From the NCBI RefSeq assembly GCF_900107855.1, contig NZ_FNRJ01000006.1, positions 62,001 through 126,000 on the forward strand: 64,000 nt of DNA, written 5' to 3'. The notes under the pieces were generated by a model that saw nothing but the letters and a program-made list of their open reading frames with translations, was not told the DNA's origin and did no database searches. Positions 1 to 9,199 of this stretch are shown piece by piece; positions within the stretch are counted from its first letter, which is position 1, and every line of letters starts with the position of its first letter. A program made the position numbers and the translations under genes. Source of the stretch: Marinobacterium iners DSM 11526 (GTDB lineage Bacteria; Pseudomonadota; Gammaproteobacteria; Pseudomonadales; Balneatricaceae).

Positions 1-71
1 ACATGTGGGTGCACCGTCGCTTCAAAACGCACCCACAGGGCAAGAATTACCTGTATCGCAGGCAGCCATAG

Positions 72-1919
72 TCAGCTCAGCAGCCACTCCAGCGGATCTA
101 CGGTTTCAGGCGGCCTGGCCCCCGCCTGTTCAACAAACAGGCGATACCAGATCGCCAGCTGAATCAGCGCAGCAACAGGCTCTACCAGTTTCCTGTCCAG
201 TTGTGGCAGCTTGGCAAGCAGGCCCTGCAGCTCCTTTCTATCCAGTATCTCGGCCAACAACGGGGACCCCATAAGCGCCTGCTCAAGCCTGACAGGGTCC
301 AGTGATCTGATCCAGTCGGCAACCGGCACGGAAAAGCCTTTTTTGCGCCCTTGCTCAACCTGAGGAAGGTGTGCCTGAAGCCATTTGCGCGGCAGATATT
401 TACCGGTTCGCCCACGCTGTCGTAACGACTGCGGCAGCGACAGTCCGAACAACACCAGTCGATGATCCAGAAAAGGCACCCTGCCTTCTACACCCTTGAC
501 CATCATCATCCGATCCGCCTTTACCAGCAGATCATCCGCCAGCCAGGTCGCGATATCGGTCGCCTGCATGCGTGTCAAACGATCAAGGCCTGCAAACCGT
601 TTCCAGTTCTGGATAAAGGGCGCTCGCCAATGGCCAAACAGACTTGCCTGCTGTGAAGGCTTGATCAGGTCCAGTGCCTGCGACCGATTAAAACGACCTT
701 TGGTTCTGAAACCACCACTGCCGGGAACCCTCAGCTGAGCAAGCCAACGCTGAAACACAGGCATGCGATAGCGACCATAACCGGCAAACACTTCATCGCC
801 TCCTTCGCCGCTCAATACCACTTTGTGGCTCTGCGAGGCCCTGTCTGCCAGTACCAGCGTTGGCAGCGACGCGAAGTCACCCATCAGCTCATCACTGGCC
901 CAAATCGCATATACCAGTTGGTCAAACAGCCTGATCGGCTCTGATTTAACGTACTCAAGCTCAAGGCTACAGGCCTGGGCCACAGCACCTGCGGCCTCTG
1001 ACTCGTCATGCACGGTTGTGCTGTTAAAGGCCAAACTCCAGGCTTTGGGCAGTTGTTTACCAAAACTGCAACGACTGAGCTCTGTAGCCAATATTGATGA
1101 ATCAACACCTCCGGACAGAAAGAGCCCCACCGGCACATCGGAGCGCAGATGCTTTTGCAGCACATCCTGCAGCAGCTCATCAAAGGTCTCCAGGGCAGCC
1201 TGCTCGTCACCCTTGAATACCGGCTGTTCTTTAAGCGACTGTTCCAGCGACCACCAGATGCCTGTCTCAATATTTCCATCCGGCAAAACCTTGAGGAATC
1301 CACCCGGTGGTACACGGCAAATACCCTTGATCGCCGTTTCATCACCAGACGCAAAGTTGATCTGCAGGAATCGCCCTACCGCTTCCAGATTGGGCTGCAG
1401 TTTGTCCGGCAACACCCTGACCAACGCCTTGATTTCCGAAGCAAAAGCAATGCCGCCGGGCAATTCGCAGTAATAAAGCGGTTTGATACCGAAGCGGTCG
1501 CGTACCAGCAGCAGCTCACCGTTGCTGCGGTTATAAAGCGCAAAGGCAAACATGCCTTCCAGCTGATGCGCAAAGTCTGCGTCGGGGCCTGAGTCTGATG
1601 CAGACAGTGGCAAAATGGTTTCGCAGTCAGAGCCGGTATTGAATCTTTCACCCCGCCCCTGCAGCGACTGCCTCAGCTCCACATGGTTATAGATTTCCCC
1701 ATTGGCGACCAGGACCCGCTGCCGGTCTTGTGAATACAGAGGCTGTTGTCCGTGTTCCAGATCGATAATTGAAAGTCGGGTATGGATGAGGGCGACCCCC
1801 TGCTCGGCAAACACGCCCTGCCCATCGGGTCCGCGATGAGACAGCGCAGCCGCCATCCGAGCAGGAAGTTCAGCATCAATGTCACGCCCTGGGGTGTAGA
1901 TGCCGGCTATTCCGCACAT
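72..1919 (-). CDS. asnB: Asparagine synthase-like glutamine amidotransferase (AsnB family)
   Basis: Class II glutamine amidotransferase fused to an ATP-dependent asparagine-synthase domain; 615 aa, normal for the family. Glutamine is hydrolysed at the N-terminal Cys2 (MCGIAG), and ammonia passes to an acyl-adenylate formed at the PP-loop SGGVDSS (residues 269-275). RGPDGQG (29-35) and SGEGGDE (370-376) are also intact, so the protein looks active. It starts at the last base of the upstream glycosyltransferase gene (start and stop share base 1919), so the two are translationally coupled. AsnB paralogues in polysaccharide loci often amidate a sugar acid rather than aspartate. That role fits the context but is inferred; true asparagine synthesis is the alternative. 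Confidence 0.9.
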   Translation of the reverse strand: MCGIAGIYTPGRDIDAELPARMAAALSHRGPDGQGVFAEQGVALIHTRLSIIDLEHGQQPLYSQDRQRVLVANGEIYNHVELRQSLQGRGERFNTGSDCETILPLSASDSGPDADFAHQLEGMFAFALYNRSNGELLLVRDRFGIKPLYYCELPGGIAFASEIKALVRVLPDKLQPNLEAVGRFLQINFASGDETAIKGICRVPPGGFLKVLPDGNIETGIWWSLEQSLKEQPVFKGDEQAALETFDELLQDVLQKHLRSDVPVGLFLSGGVDSSILATELSRCSFGKQLPKAWSLAFNSTTVHDESEAAGAVAQACSLELEYVKSEPIRLFDQLVYAIWASDELMGDFASLPTLVLADRASQSHKVVLSGEGGDEVFAGYGRYRMPVFQRWLAQLRVPGSGGFRTKGRFNRSQALDLIKPSQQASLFGHWRAPFIQNWKRFAGLDRLTRMQATDIATWLADDLLVKADRMMMVKGVEGRVPFLDHRLVLFGLSLPQSLRQRGRTGKYLPRKWLQAHLPQVEQGRKKGFSVPVADWIRSLDPVRLEQALMGSPLLAEILDRKELQGLLAKLPQLDRKLVEPVAALIQLAIWYRLFVEQAGARPPETVDPLEWLLS

Positions 1920-2995
1920 CAGCGAGCTCCCGCCAAGAGCTGCTCATACAAGGCGTGATAGGCCGATACAATGGCCTCTTGGCCAAAACGCTGCTCCAAC
2001 GTACAACGCCCGGCACTTATCATCGCGGCTTTCTGATCATCAGAGGCGGTCAGTACCTGCTGCATGGCGGCGGTCAGCGCCTCACAGGCATCGACCTCTG
2101 TCAGCACACCGTCAATGCCATCCGTCATCAGCTCCAACGCACCATCACTGCGTGTGGAAACAACGGGGACACCATGCGCCCAACCCTCAAGAATCACATT
2201 ACCCAGTGGCTCATGCCGTGAGGGGCAAACGAACAGGTCTGCCATGGCAAAAAAGGGAGCTGGATCCGACTGCCAGCCCAGAAAATGGATGCGGTTACTG
2301 GCCGTACTTTTGCTCGCCTGATCCTTGAGCTGATCGGCCAGAGGACCATCTCCCGCCAGCAGCAACTGCACACGACGCCCACCGATCTCTTCCGGCAAGG
2401 CCGAAAAGGCATCCAGCAGCGTGTCAAAAGCCTTGTTGGTATGCAGCCGCCCAAGAGCAAAGATCACCAAGTCATCTTTCAGGTTTAACCGCATCTTCCA
2501 CTGCTGCAGTTGTTCAGCTTCAACCGGTTCAGGACGAGGAACAAAGTTACTGATGTAGTGTACGCGATCAGCAGGGTAACCATGCCTGATCAGGTAATCA
2601 CAAATCCCCCGGGTATTGCCAACCAGTGCATGTACATGCCGATAGTGATCCGGATTGTAGAAGCCTCCGAGCCGGGCCACATGAACCGGCCCCTTGCCTG
2701 GGCGCAGATGAACCAGACGCGTCGCCCGTCCCATCCAGGTTTGGACTATGTCGGGCTGCTCACGCCGGATCAAGGCCCCCAGACTGAAACGCGACAGAGG
2801 GTCGAACACACTGCGCATGGCACTGGTCGCTACAGGCGCAGACAGGCTACTGAGCAGTTCACTTCCAGGCGGCACGATGGCGGTTGAACCCAAATCACTC
2901 GTCTGGTTAAACGCACGGTGAAGGCGAACAAAAAAGCTTTCGGCGCCACCCAGTTTCTTGCTGCCGATGATCTGAAGCGTTTGAATCCGGCTCAC
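1919..2995 (-). CDS. GT4-family glycosyltransferase
   Basis: Retaining GT-B glycosyltransferase, about 358 aa, presumably cytoplasmic and building an LPS or capsule oligosaccharide. The N-terminal domain has the Gly-rich acceptor loop (KKLGGAESFF). The C-terminal Glycos_transf_1 domain has the EX7E-type region PSRHEPLGNVILEGWAHGVP, which binds the nucleotide sugar. I place the start at the GTG at 2995 because AGGAG lies 6-7 bp upstream. The reading frame stays open to an ATG at 3049, but that extension has no family similarity I recognise. It lies upstream of, and is coupled to, the amidotransferase gene. A divergent GT2 gene starts about 100 bp away. The sugar specificity cannot be read from the sequence. 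Confidence 0.87.
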   Translation of the reverse strand: MSRIQTLQIIGSKKLGGAESFFVRLHRAFNQTSDLGSTAIVPPGSELLSSLSAPVATSAMRSVFDPLSRFSLGALIRREQPDIVQTWMGRATRLVHLRPGKGPVHVARLGGFYNPDHYRHVHALVGNTRGICDYLIRHGYPADRVHYISNFVPRPEPVEAEQLQQWKMRLNLKDDLVIFALGRLHTNKAFDTLLDAFSALPEEIGGRRVQLLLAGDGPLADQLKDQASKSTASNRIHFLGWQSDPAPFFAMADLFVCPSRHEPLGNVILEGWAHGVPVVSTRSDGALELMTDGIDGVLTEVDACEALTAAMQQVLTASDDQKAAMISAGRCTLEQRFGQEAIVSAYHALYEQLLAGAR

Positions 2996-3099
2996 GGGAA
3001 CTCCTGTCGTTGTGCGAAACTTGCCAGGCGAACCTGTTTGCCCCGACAATAGAGCGCGATTATAGCAACCTCCAGACCCTTGAAACCAACAGGCATCAC

Positions 3100-3867
3100 A
3101 TGACCGACACCACCCTGCCCATCAGTGTCACCATCATCGCTCAGGACGAAGCGGACCGCATCGGCATGGCGATCGAAAGTGTGCGGAACTGGGTCGACGA
3201 GGTTGTCGTGGTGGACTCGGGCAGCACTGACGGAACCCAGGAGATCGCAGCATCACTGGGGGCGCGTGTCGTTCATCATGACTGGCCTGGGTATGGCCTG
3301 CAAAAGCGGTTTGCGGAAGATCAGGCCCGCAATGACTGGATCTTCAACATTGATGCGGACGAACGTATCCTGCCTGAGCTGCAGGCGGAAATAGTCGCCA
3401 TGTTTACTCAGGCACCCGATGCCGATGGCTACTTCATTGCCATTCACGACCGTCTTTACTGCACCGACCGGTTGAGTGCTTACACACCCTACAAACCGGT
3501 ACGGTTGTATCGGAAGTCAAAAGGGCGCTACAGCACCAGCCCGGTACATGATCGCGTACAGATGGAGGCAGGGGCGAAAACCGCCGCACTCAAGGGTCGC
3601 ATGGCACACGATTCGCTCAAGTCTTTCCACCATCGCATAGAAAAAATGAACGAGTACACCGAGGCGCAGGCAAAAGACCTTCTGGCCCGTGGCCGAAAGC
3701 CGTCGACTTTTCGTATTCTAACCGAGTTTTGGACCGCCTTTATCGTGGGTTACTTCTTCCGCGGCTACTGGCGTGGCGGACTGATGGGTTATATCTATGC
3801 GGTTAACTTTGCGTATAGCCGATTTTTAAGGCAGATAAAACTTTATGAGTCTGAGCGAAAAAAGTAA
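3100..3867 (+). CDS. GT2-family LPS core glycosyltransferase (WaaE/KdtX-like)
   Basis: Inverting GT-A glycosyltransferase, 255 aa. The N-terminal half carries the nucleotide-binding start (PISVTIIAQDEADRIG), the VVVVDSGSTDGT loop and the metal-binding NIDADERI. The C-terminal part has YFFRGYWRGG followed by a hydrophobic stretch, typical of WaaE/KdtX-type enzymes that add the first branch sugar to inner-core heptose. The reading frame extends upstream to 3010. The start at 3100 is preferred because homology begins at once and an AGG lies 6 bp upstream. It is the only plus-strand gene of the LPS block. The exact linkage is inferred from family resemblance only. Confidence 0.88.
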   Translation: MTDTTLPISVTIIAQDEADRIGMAIESVRNWVDEVVVVDSGSTDGTQEIAASLGARVVHHDWPGYGLQKRFAEDQARNDWIFNIDADERILPELQAEIVAMFTQAPDADGYFIAIHDRLYCTDRLSAYTPYKPVRLYRKSKGRYSTSPVHDRVQMEAGAKTAALKGRMAHDSLKSFHHRIEKMNEYTEAQAKDLLARGRKPSTFRILTEFWTAFIVGYFFRGYWRGGLMGYIYAVNFAYSRFLRQIKLYESERKK

Positions 3868-3878
3868 CCCTTTTGCGA

Positions 3879-4919
3879 TTATTTTTTTCGGCCTAGATAA
3901 ATACTCTGCTCCAGTATAGCTTTCAAACGGGGCTGAATTGCTTCTACAGTGTAACTTTCACTGCGTTTATACGCCATTGTGGCAACAGATGCTCTATGCT
4001 CTGCATGCTGCAATGCAGCACAAATACCGTCTGCCAACTGCTGCGCATTACCCGGGGGCACCAGCCAGCCGTCACTGCCTGATTGGATCTGACTGGCAGG
4101 TCCCGACACATCACTGGCTATGACTGGGCAACCATGGACAGCCGCTTCCAATATAACGATACCAAAGGTTTCACTCAAAGACGGCACGACTAAAAGATCA
4201 ATGTCACGCAGCCATCCACCAATATTTTCCACCCAACCATGAATATGAACCTTGTGACGGATAGAAAGGGACTCTGCAAGAGCAAGAATATCCTCTTTAT
4301 CCGGTCCGCTGCCAGCAAGATGTAACTGCGTGTCAGGCATTATTTCAACCACTTGAGAAAATGCCGTTAATAGCGTATCCAACCCTTTTTCAGCTGTCAT
4401 ACGCCCGACAAACCCAACATTGCCCGTGTCTTTTTTGATACTTTTAACAAAAGATGGTCGTTCAAATACAAAGTTGGGCAAAATCGCTGTTCTATCCTTT
4501 TCGTATCCAGCGTCCCAAAAGCGCTGACACATGTCTTCAGTAAGACCAATCAGGTAGTCTGCCTCAAGCATTCGCCGTATTTTATTGCTGTGAGAGAATC
4601 CAACAAGTGGCGTCGTCAGGCTTTTTAAGGCCAGACCAAGAATACTGGTAGCACGGGCGTTATGCGTTAGCACCAGATCCGGCTTGACTGTCCTCAAGCG
4701 CAGGTGTGCCTGAATAATACGAAAAACATCATAATAGCCCCGGGGAGAAAATGCGTAATAACTGTGGCTATCCCGTTGTAAAGAATCACGATAGGGTGAT
4801 TCAAACGGTAGCCACACCTCAACTTCGTGGCCCAGTCTTATCAGCAACCTGTTTATATTAACAAAAGCCGTTTCCAGCCCTCCTTTCTGGCTGGAACAAA
4901 GCACATGTACGATTTTCAT
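3879..4919 (-). CDS. GT4-family glycosyltransferase
   Basis: Retaining GT-B glycosyltransferase of 346 aa. It starts with MKIVHVLCSSQKGGLETAF, the usual Gly-rich entry of the acceptor domain. The C-terminal donor domain has NVGFVGRMTAEKGLDTLL and the EX7E region SETFGIVILEAAVHGCPVIA. Its start overlaps the end of the pyruvyl-transferase-like gene by 4 bp (ATGA), so it is the last gene of a five-gene coupled operon. Base composition is more A/T-rich than in the flanking metabolic genes. Donor and acceptor sugars are unknown. Confidence 0.87.
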   Translation of the reverse strand: MKIVHVLCSSQKGGLETAFVNINRLLIRLGHEVEVWLPFESPYRDSLQRDSHSYYAFSPRGYYDVFRIIQAHLRLRTVKPDLVLTHNARATSILGLALKSLTTPLVGFSHSNKIRRMLEADYLIGLTEDMCQRFWDAGYEKDRTAILPNFVFERPSFVKSIKKDTGNVGFVGRMTAEKGLDTLLTAFSQVVEIMPDTQLHLAGSGPDKEDILALAESLSIRHKVHIHGWVENIGGWLRDIDLLVVPSLSETFGIVILEAAVHGCPVIASDVSGPASQIQSGSDGWLVPPGNAQQLADGICAALQHAEHRASVATMAYKRSESYTVEAIQPRLKAILEQSIYLGRKK

Positions 4920-5752
4920 GCCTTGTATTCCTGCGGAAAAGAATCCAACAACTCTTCTTGTATACGCTTGACTGCCTCAACAGAGACTCGATCACTCTCC
5001 GCGACATCATACAGTTGCTCAGCAGTGATCCTCCCCTTTGTAAGCTCCGAGCAGTCAACTGAGCACAGTGCCTCGCGGCCAAATACCGAGAGGTAGTCAT
5101 ATATCTTATAGTCGCCACCAACATGAATATTGCTTCCTGTCTGTAGATAAGCAGTGGGGACATCATAGCTGTGGGCTACTATATAAGGGTGCATAGCTGT
5201 CGTAATCACCAACTTGGCAGATACTATCGCTTCGATAATAGTCACATGATCATCAGCCAAACTCATCTGTACAACGTTATCATTTGGAAATTTACAACGA
5301 ATTGTATCGATCCATTTACCGGAGTGGTGGTCATGAAGGTGAGGGAGGCATAGTACGTGCTGGCCTTTACTCAGGTGATCCGACGGAAAGAAATGAGAGC
5401 ACAACAGCCCGGGATCTCCCAAACAGATTTTATCAATATCCATATTGAAGCGAGCCGCCGACAGCTTACCTCTAAGTGCATGCGCACGAATAAACCTGCC
5501 AGATGTTGACTCTCCAGGTGCCAAAAAGCCTGTACCCCAAAGATGCAAAGGCCGACCAAGATTGATTAGCCAACGTTTGAAACGCTTTTTGACAACACGC
5601 TCGGCAAGACTTCCTATCGCGACCAGATCAGCATATTTCAAATCACTGAACGCAACATCAGCGCCAGATGCTTTCTGTGTAATTTCTCTGGAAAGGATAT
5701 CGCCGAAGTTACCTTCAGAGTTCTGATAATAAAGCCTAACTGGCGATCTCAT
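4916..5752 (-). CDS. Polysaccharide pyruvyl transferase family protein
   Basis: Member of the PS_pyruv_trans (CsaB/WcaK-like) family, 278 aa, on the short side. The start RLYYQNSEGNFGDILS is the usual NxGD entry. Later come CLGDPGLL, CLPHLHDH and the C-terminal AMHPYIVAHSYDVPTAYLQ, which matches the conserved H-x-I-A-x-S motif. Known members move a pyruvyl ketal from PEP onto a sugar of a cell-surface glycan. It sits between the O-antigen ligase/polymerase and a GT4, with overlapping ends on both sides. Some family members are glycosyltransferase-like, so the pyruvylation activity is an inference. Confidence 0.8.
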   Translation of the reverse strand: MRSPVRLYYQNSEGNFGDILSREITQKASGADVAFSDLKYADLVAIGSLAERVVKKRFKRWLINLGRPLHLWGTGFLAPGESTSGRFIRAHALRGKLSAARFNMDIDKICLGDPGLLCSHFFPSDHLSKGQHVLCLPHLHDHHSGKWIDTIRCKFPNDNVVQMSLADDHVTIIEAIVSAKLVITTAMHPYIVAHSYDVPTAYLQTGSNIHVGGDYKIYDYLSVFGREALCSVDCSELTKGRITAEQLYDVAESDRVSVEAVKRIQEELLDSFPQEYKA

Positions 5753-6989
5753 TTTTCATTTTCCCATTCGCTGAAATGATGGAGTAAGCCATTGATAACG
5801 CCAAGCATAAAAGGTAAGAGTTAGCACCGAGATTGTTACGTAATGTTGCACTGGTCAAACCAATAACCAAAAAAGACACTGTCACAAAAAAAGTTGGCGC
5901 TGCTTCAACAAGCGAAACCCCGTAATAACGAAGTATGTAAAAGGGGAACAATACAAACAAAAAAAGGCAGATCAGTCCAAATATACCACCTCTCTCCAGC
6001 ATATAAAAATACTCAGAGTGGGTATGAAAACTCAACATATAATCAGGATAATTCCCTGATGCCAAGATTTCCTTTTTCACTTCCAAGGCTTCTTTTACAC
6101 CATAGCCGAAAATAGGGTTGCGCAAAAAAACATCCCATGCCAGCCGCCATGACTCTATTCTTACTGCTATAGAGTTATCAAAGGATATGTCACCTGCCAC
6201 CAAATAATTGCTTGCTTCAATATAGGCAAGAGTTATTCTATCCCAAAGTAAAAAATAAATTACAAGCAATATTATCAGAGCAAAAAATGACAACATCTTG
6301 AAATTTGAAAGACTTTTCAGGTTATACCTGTAATGTATGAAAACCATGATTATATTTATGATGGTAAAGGCTAGAATGGGTCCTCTGGCTTCAGTCATGA
6401 CCAGAATAACCGATACCGCCACGAATCCCGACAACAGCCAGCCAAAGGGCGTCTTTCTCACAGGAACAAAAAACATACCTGCCAATAAAGAATAAAAAAA
6501 CACGACAGCTGTTGAAAATGTTCCTTTGTTATACCATAAGCCTGGATATTCACCGTCATAGTGTTCGGACTGACTTGCAAATATTCCTCCTTCCTGAAGA
6601 AAAAGAAAGAACAATGTATAGAAAAACATCAGAACAATCGCTTTCGTCAGAAGATCATTCGATATATTCCTGTAATATAAAATAGCACCAACCGGCAACA
6701 CCAGGAGCACATTACGTGATATTTTTTCAATATCACTTACTGAAGAATAACCTCTTGCCATGTTAATAATGTCAGGCAGGACAAAAACCAAAAGACTTAT
6801 GGAAAAAAGTCTCGAAAACCGAAGATCAATTTTAAAACCAAAAAAAAATCCAATAATAAAAAAAATGGAAACAAGGTAGACAAAATCCTTGTACAGCCCT
6901 GGCCAAACAAAGTAATTTACGATAAAGAAACAGGCTATTATTCTAAAAAAGAGAGCCGTTTGCGTCTTTTCTGTCAGAATTTGATTCAT
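5736..6989 (-). CDS. O-antigen ligase/polymerase family membrane protein
   Basis: Polytopic inner-membrane protein of 417 aa with about ten hydrophobic segments. A larger periplasmic loop near residues 270-335 contains FHTHSEYFYMLERGG. The conserved His and following hydrophobic helix are typical of the Wzy_C/WaaL fold. Such proteins either ligate glycan from undecaprenyl-PP to lipid A-core (WaaL) or polymerise O units (Wzy). The sequence alone does not separate these roles, although the LPS-core context favours ligase. The gene is strikingly A/T-rich with many A and T runs, unlike the rest of the window. It overlaps the upstream GT4 by 4 bp and the downstream gene by 17 bp. Confidence 0.85.
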   Translation of the reverse strand: MNQILTEKTQTALFFRIIACFFIVNYFVWPGLYKDFVYLVSIFFIIGFFFGFKIDLRFSRLFSISLLVFVLPDIINMARGYSSVSDIEKISRNVLLVLPVGAILYYRNISNDLLTKAIVLMFFYTLFFLFLQEGGIFASQSEHYDGEYPGLWYNKGTFSTAVVFFYSLLAGMFFVPVRKTPFGWLLSGFVAVSVILVMTEARGPILAFTIINIIMVFIHYRYNLKSLSNFKMLSFFALIILLVIYFLLWDRITLAYIEASNYLVAGDISFDNSIAVRIESWRLAWDVFLRNPIFGYGVKEALEVKKEILASGNYPDYMLSFHTHSEYFYMLERGGIFGLICLFLFVLFPFYILRYYGVSLVEAAPTFFVTVSFLVIGLTSATLRNNLGANSYLLCLALSMAYSIISANGKMKNEIAS

Positions 6990-8086
6990 ATTTTTTCATA
7001 TAGCGAGAGAGTTTTCTGTATCATTTTATCAAGTGTGTACGGCCCCTCCAGCATGTCACCACATCCCTTACTATCCAAACAGAAATTCACCTTTTGAGCA
7101 GCCAGTGAATATTGACCTGTAGGGACTTTTCCTTCCGAATAAATGGCCCCCAAGGTTTCAGCCACTGCCCCATGGGCATACCCCACCACCGGTGTACCAA
7201 TCGACAAACACTCCACAACCGTTCGCCCAAACGCTTCTGCGGTTGTTGATGTAAGGGACAACATCACATCTGAAATGGCATACAGCTCTTTCATATCCGA
7301 GCGGGTACCGAGGAAAGAGAAATATTCATCCAGTCCAGCCGTACTAATGGCAGCTTTTACCTCATGAATAAACTTGTTCTTGGGGTCACTGCCGATGATC
7401 AGGACATGAAAGTCCTGCCGCTGTTGACTGAGCTCTGACACTACCTTGACCAGATCAAGATGCCCTTTCCAGCGCGTAATGCGGCCAGGAAAGCAGATCA
7501 GGTGTTTGTTCCGGGCCTGAGGACAGTCATCAAAGAGACGTGCTTTCCACTCCTCTGTGGGCTGATACCCACGCGGAAATTCTTCCGGGTCAATGCCCCG
7601 ATGAATCACGGTTACCTTGGCAGGGTCCACTTCCGGGTAGTTGTCCAACAGGTAGCGTTTGGCCGTTTCAGATACGGCAATCACGCGCTCCCCCTTCCCC
7701 ATGATGGCGCTGTAGCGATTTACAGAGTGCATACCATGCAGGGTAGTGATGAAGCGCGGCCGAGTCTCCGGGTTCATCTTGCGCCAGGCCAGCCATACAA
7801 CCCAGGCGGGCATGCGTGAGCGCACATGCACGATATCCGGCTTTTCTTCGGCCAGCCAACGGCGCAGCCCGGCCACCTGCAGCAGCGTCAGCAACGATTT
7901 CTTGCCCAGCTCCCATTGCACATGGCGACTGCCTTCACGTTCAAGCTGTTCAACAAGGCGCCCACCGGCCGACACAACAATGGACTCATGGCCAGCGGCA
8001 ACCAATCCACGGGCTACTTCAAGCGTACCTCGCTCGACGCCTCCCAGCTCAAGGGCTGGCAATACCTGTACAACCTTCACAGCCAC
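6986..8086 (-). CDS. GT4-family glycosyltransferase
   Basis: Retaining GT-B glycosyltransferase, 366 aa. The N-terminal VLPALELGGVERGTLEVAR is the acceptor-domain loop. The donor domain has ICFPGRITRWKGHLDLVKV and the EX7E region AEAFGRTVVECLSIGTPVVGY. It resembles the GT4 enzymes that extend LPS core. It follows the ELM1-family gene with a 10-bp overlap and precedes the O-antigen ligase/polymerase with a 4-bp overlap, so it is translated as part of the coupled operon. Specificity is not assignable. Confidence 0.88.
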   Translation of the reverse strand: MAVKVVQVLPALELGGVERGTLEVARGLVAAGHESIVVSAGGRLVEQLEREGSRHVQWELGKKSLLTLLQVAGLRRWLAEEKPDIVHVRSRMPAWVVWLAWRKMNPETRPRFITTLHGMHSVNRYSAIMGKGERVIAVSETAKRYLLDNYPEVDPAKVTVIHRGIDPEEFPRGYQPTEEWKARLFDDCPQARNKHLICFPGRITRWKGHLDLVKVVSELSQQRQDFHVLIIGSDPKNKFIHEVKAAISTAGLDEYFSFLGTRSDMKELYAISDVMLSLTSTTAEAFGRTVVECLSIGTPVVGYAHGAVAETLGAIYSEGKVPTGQYSLAAQKVNFCLDSKGCGDMLEGPYTLDKMIQKTLSLYEKI

Positions 8087-9024
8087 TCCCTCCTGAGTAC
8101 TTCCTCGGCACAGCGCTCTGCTTCATTCAATACGATGCTCTCTGCATCCAGTCCGTTCATCGACCAGTCCGGTGCACGCACCACCAACCCTTGCGCTGTC
8201 AGCTGCTCAACACCCTTGCCGATCCGGTTGTCCGCTTCACTACTCAGTGGCAAAACGCCAACCTGGCAGCCCGCCGTCAGCGCTTCATACACCATGGATG
8301 CGCTGTCTTCCGTTACCCAGCAGACCTCGGCACGAGCCAGCTGCTGCGGCAGCCAGTCAGGGCCGGTTGCGGAGGCAGGTACAAAACGATCCCCACACAA
8401 CCCTGACAAAGCCTGTTCAGTGCTGGCAGGCGTACGCCGTGACGAGCCGATCAGCCAGTTGCGCGGCGCATGTTCCAGCAGTGCACGCACCTGTACAAGC
8501 ATGCCGGTTTCATCCCAGTTGTAATGTTTTGACGGCCCGCCGATCAGTATGACACCGCTGCCTGGAGCCTTCTTGCCCGGTTGCATCCGGTTGAGCGCCC
8601 CGTGAGTGACAATGATATTGGGACGTTTCGGAGGCTGGTCATGCTCAGGCACCAGACAGAGATCAAAGAACCCCATCGGTATAGACGGTTTCATCAGTAC
8701 AATGGCGGGTACACGGTACAGTTTGCGCAGCGCCAACAAGGTCAGGTGCGTGTCGTGTCCTGCACCGATCAGCAGATCAGGGCAATCATCCAGTTGCGGC
8801 AAGGCGCCGCCCAGGAAGAGCCTCAGTGCCTCAAAGCGCCCCATTGGCTCGCGCTCGCTGATCTCCACCGAAGTACGGCGGGCAATCGCTTCGGCCAGTC
8901 CCATTGACTGGTTGCGATGCCCGGGCTTGCCATCGCTGATAATCAGGATCTGTTTCACGCGCACCCACTTTGCTGTTTCCAATACGCTCGGCCCAACAGA
9001 CCAGACGCTTGCCATAGGCATCAA
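8077..9024 (-). CDS. ELM1/GtrOC1-family putative nucleoside-diphosphate-sugar epimerase-like protein
   Basis: Belongs to the mito_fiss_Elm1 family, recognisable by KQILIISDGKPGHRNQSMGL near the N terminus, LLIGAGHDTHLTLLALRK, and a C-terminal WVTEDSASMVYEALTAGC that looks like a GT-B donor-site motif. Bacterial members lie in LPS or glycan loci and are often called nucleoside-diphosphate-sugar epimerases, but the fold suggests a glycosyltransferase-like enzyme. The longest frame begins at 9024 with MMPMAS. Family homology only starts at about residue 23, where in-frame GTG codons (8964, 8958) are alternative starts; no ribosome site is decisive. It is the first gene of the five-gene LPS operon. 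Confidence 0.82.
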   Translation of the reverse strand: MMPMASVWSVGPSVLETAKWVRVKQILIISDGKPGHRNQSMGLAEAIARRTSVEISEREPMGRFEALRLFLGGALPQLDDCPDLLIGAGHDTHLTLLALRKLYRVPAIVLMKPSIPMGFFDLCLVPEHDQPPKRPNIIVTHGALNRMQPGKKAPGSGVILIGGPSKHYNWDETGMLVQVRALLEHAPRNWLIGSSRRTPASTEQALSGLCGDRFVPASATGPDWLPQQLARAEVCWVTEDSASMVYEALTAGCQVGVLPLSSEADNRIGKGVEQLTAQGLVVRAPDWSMNGLDAESIVLNEAERCAEEVLRREWL

Positions 9025-9105
9025 ATGATACCATTGCAGCCTCTGTGCAACGAAGGCTGCAACACTATTTATCCGCCAGGCAATTCCATTTTTTCGCTGA
9101 ATGCA

Positions 9106-9111
9106 TACAAT
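9106..9111 (+). promoter_or_regulatory. Candidate -10 element for ilvE
   Basis: TACAAT, five of six matches to the sigma-70 consensus, about 90 bp before the ilvE start in the divergent gap between the ELM1 gene and ilvE. No good -35 is visible at the expected spacing, so this is weak. Confidence 0.3.
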
Positions 9112-9199
9112 CTAAGGGTCTGAATTTCTCGGATCGCTCGTGTCTGCTGGCTCCGCCCCGCCAGCCTTCGGTCTTAGCCCAGCTTGTTAGGAAGGTGAT

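Noticed and set aside
1-40. Inverted repeat TGTGGGTGC (4-12) / GCACCCACA (29-37) at the left edge
   Set aside because: A perfect 9-bp stem, but with a 16-nt loop, no T tract on either strand and no context to the left. It cannot be called a terminator or operator.
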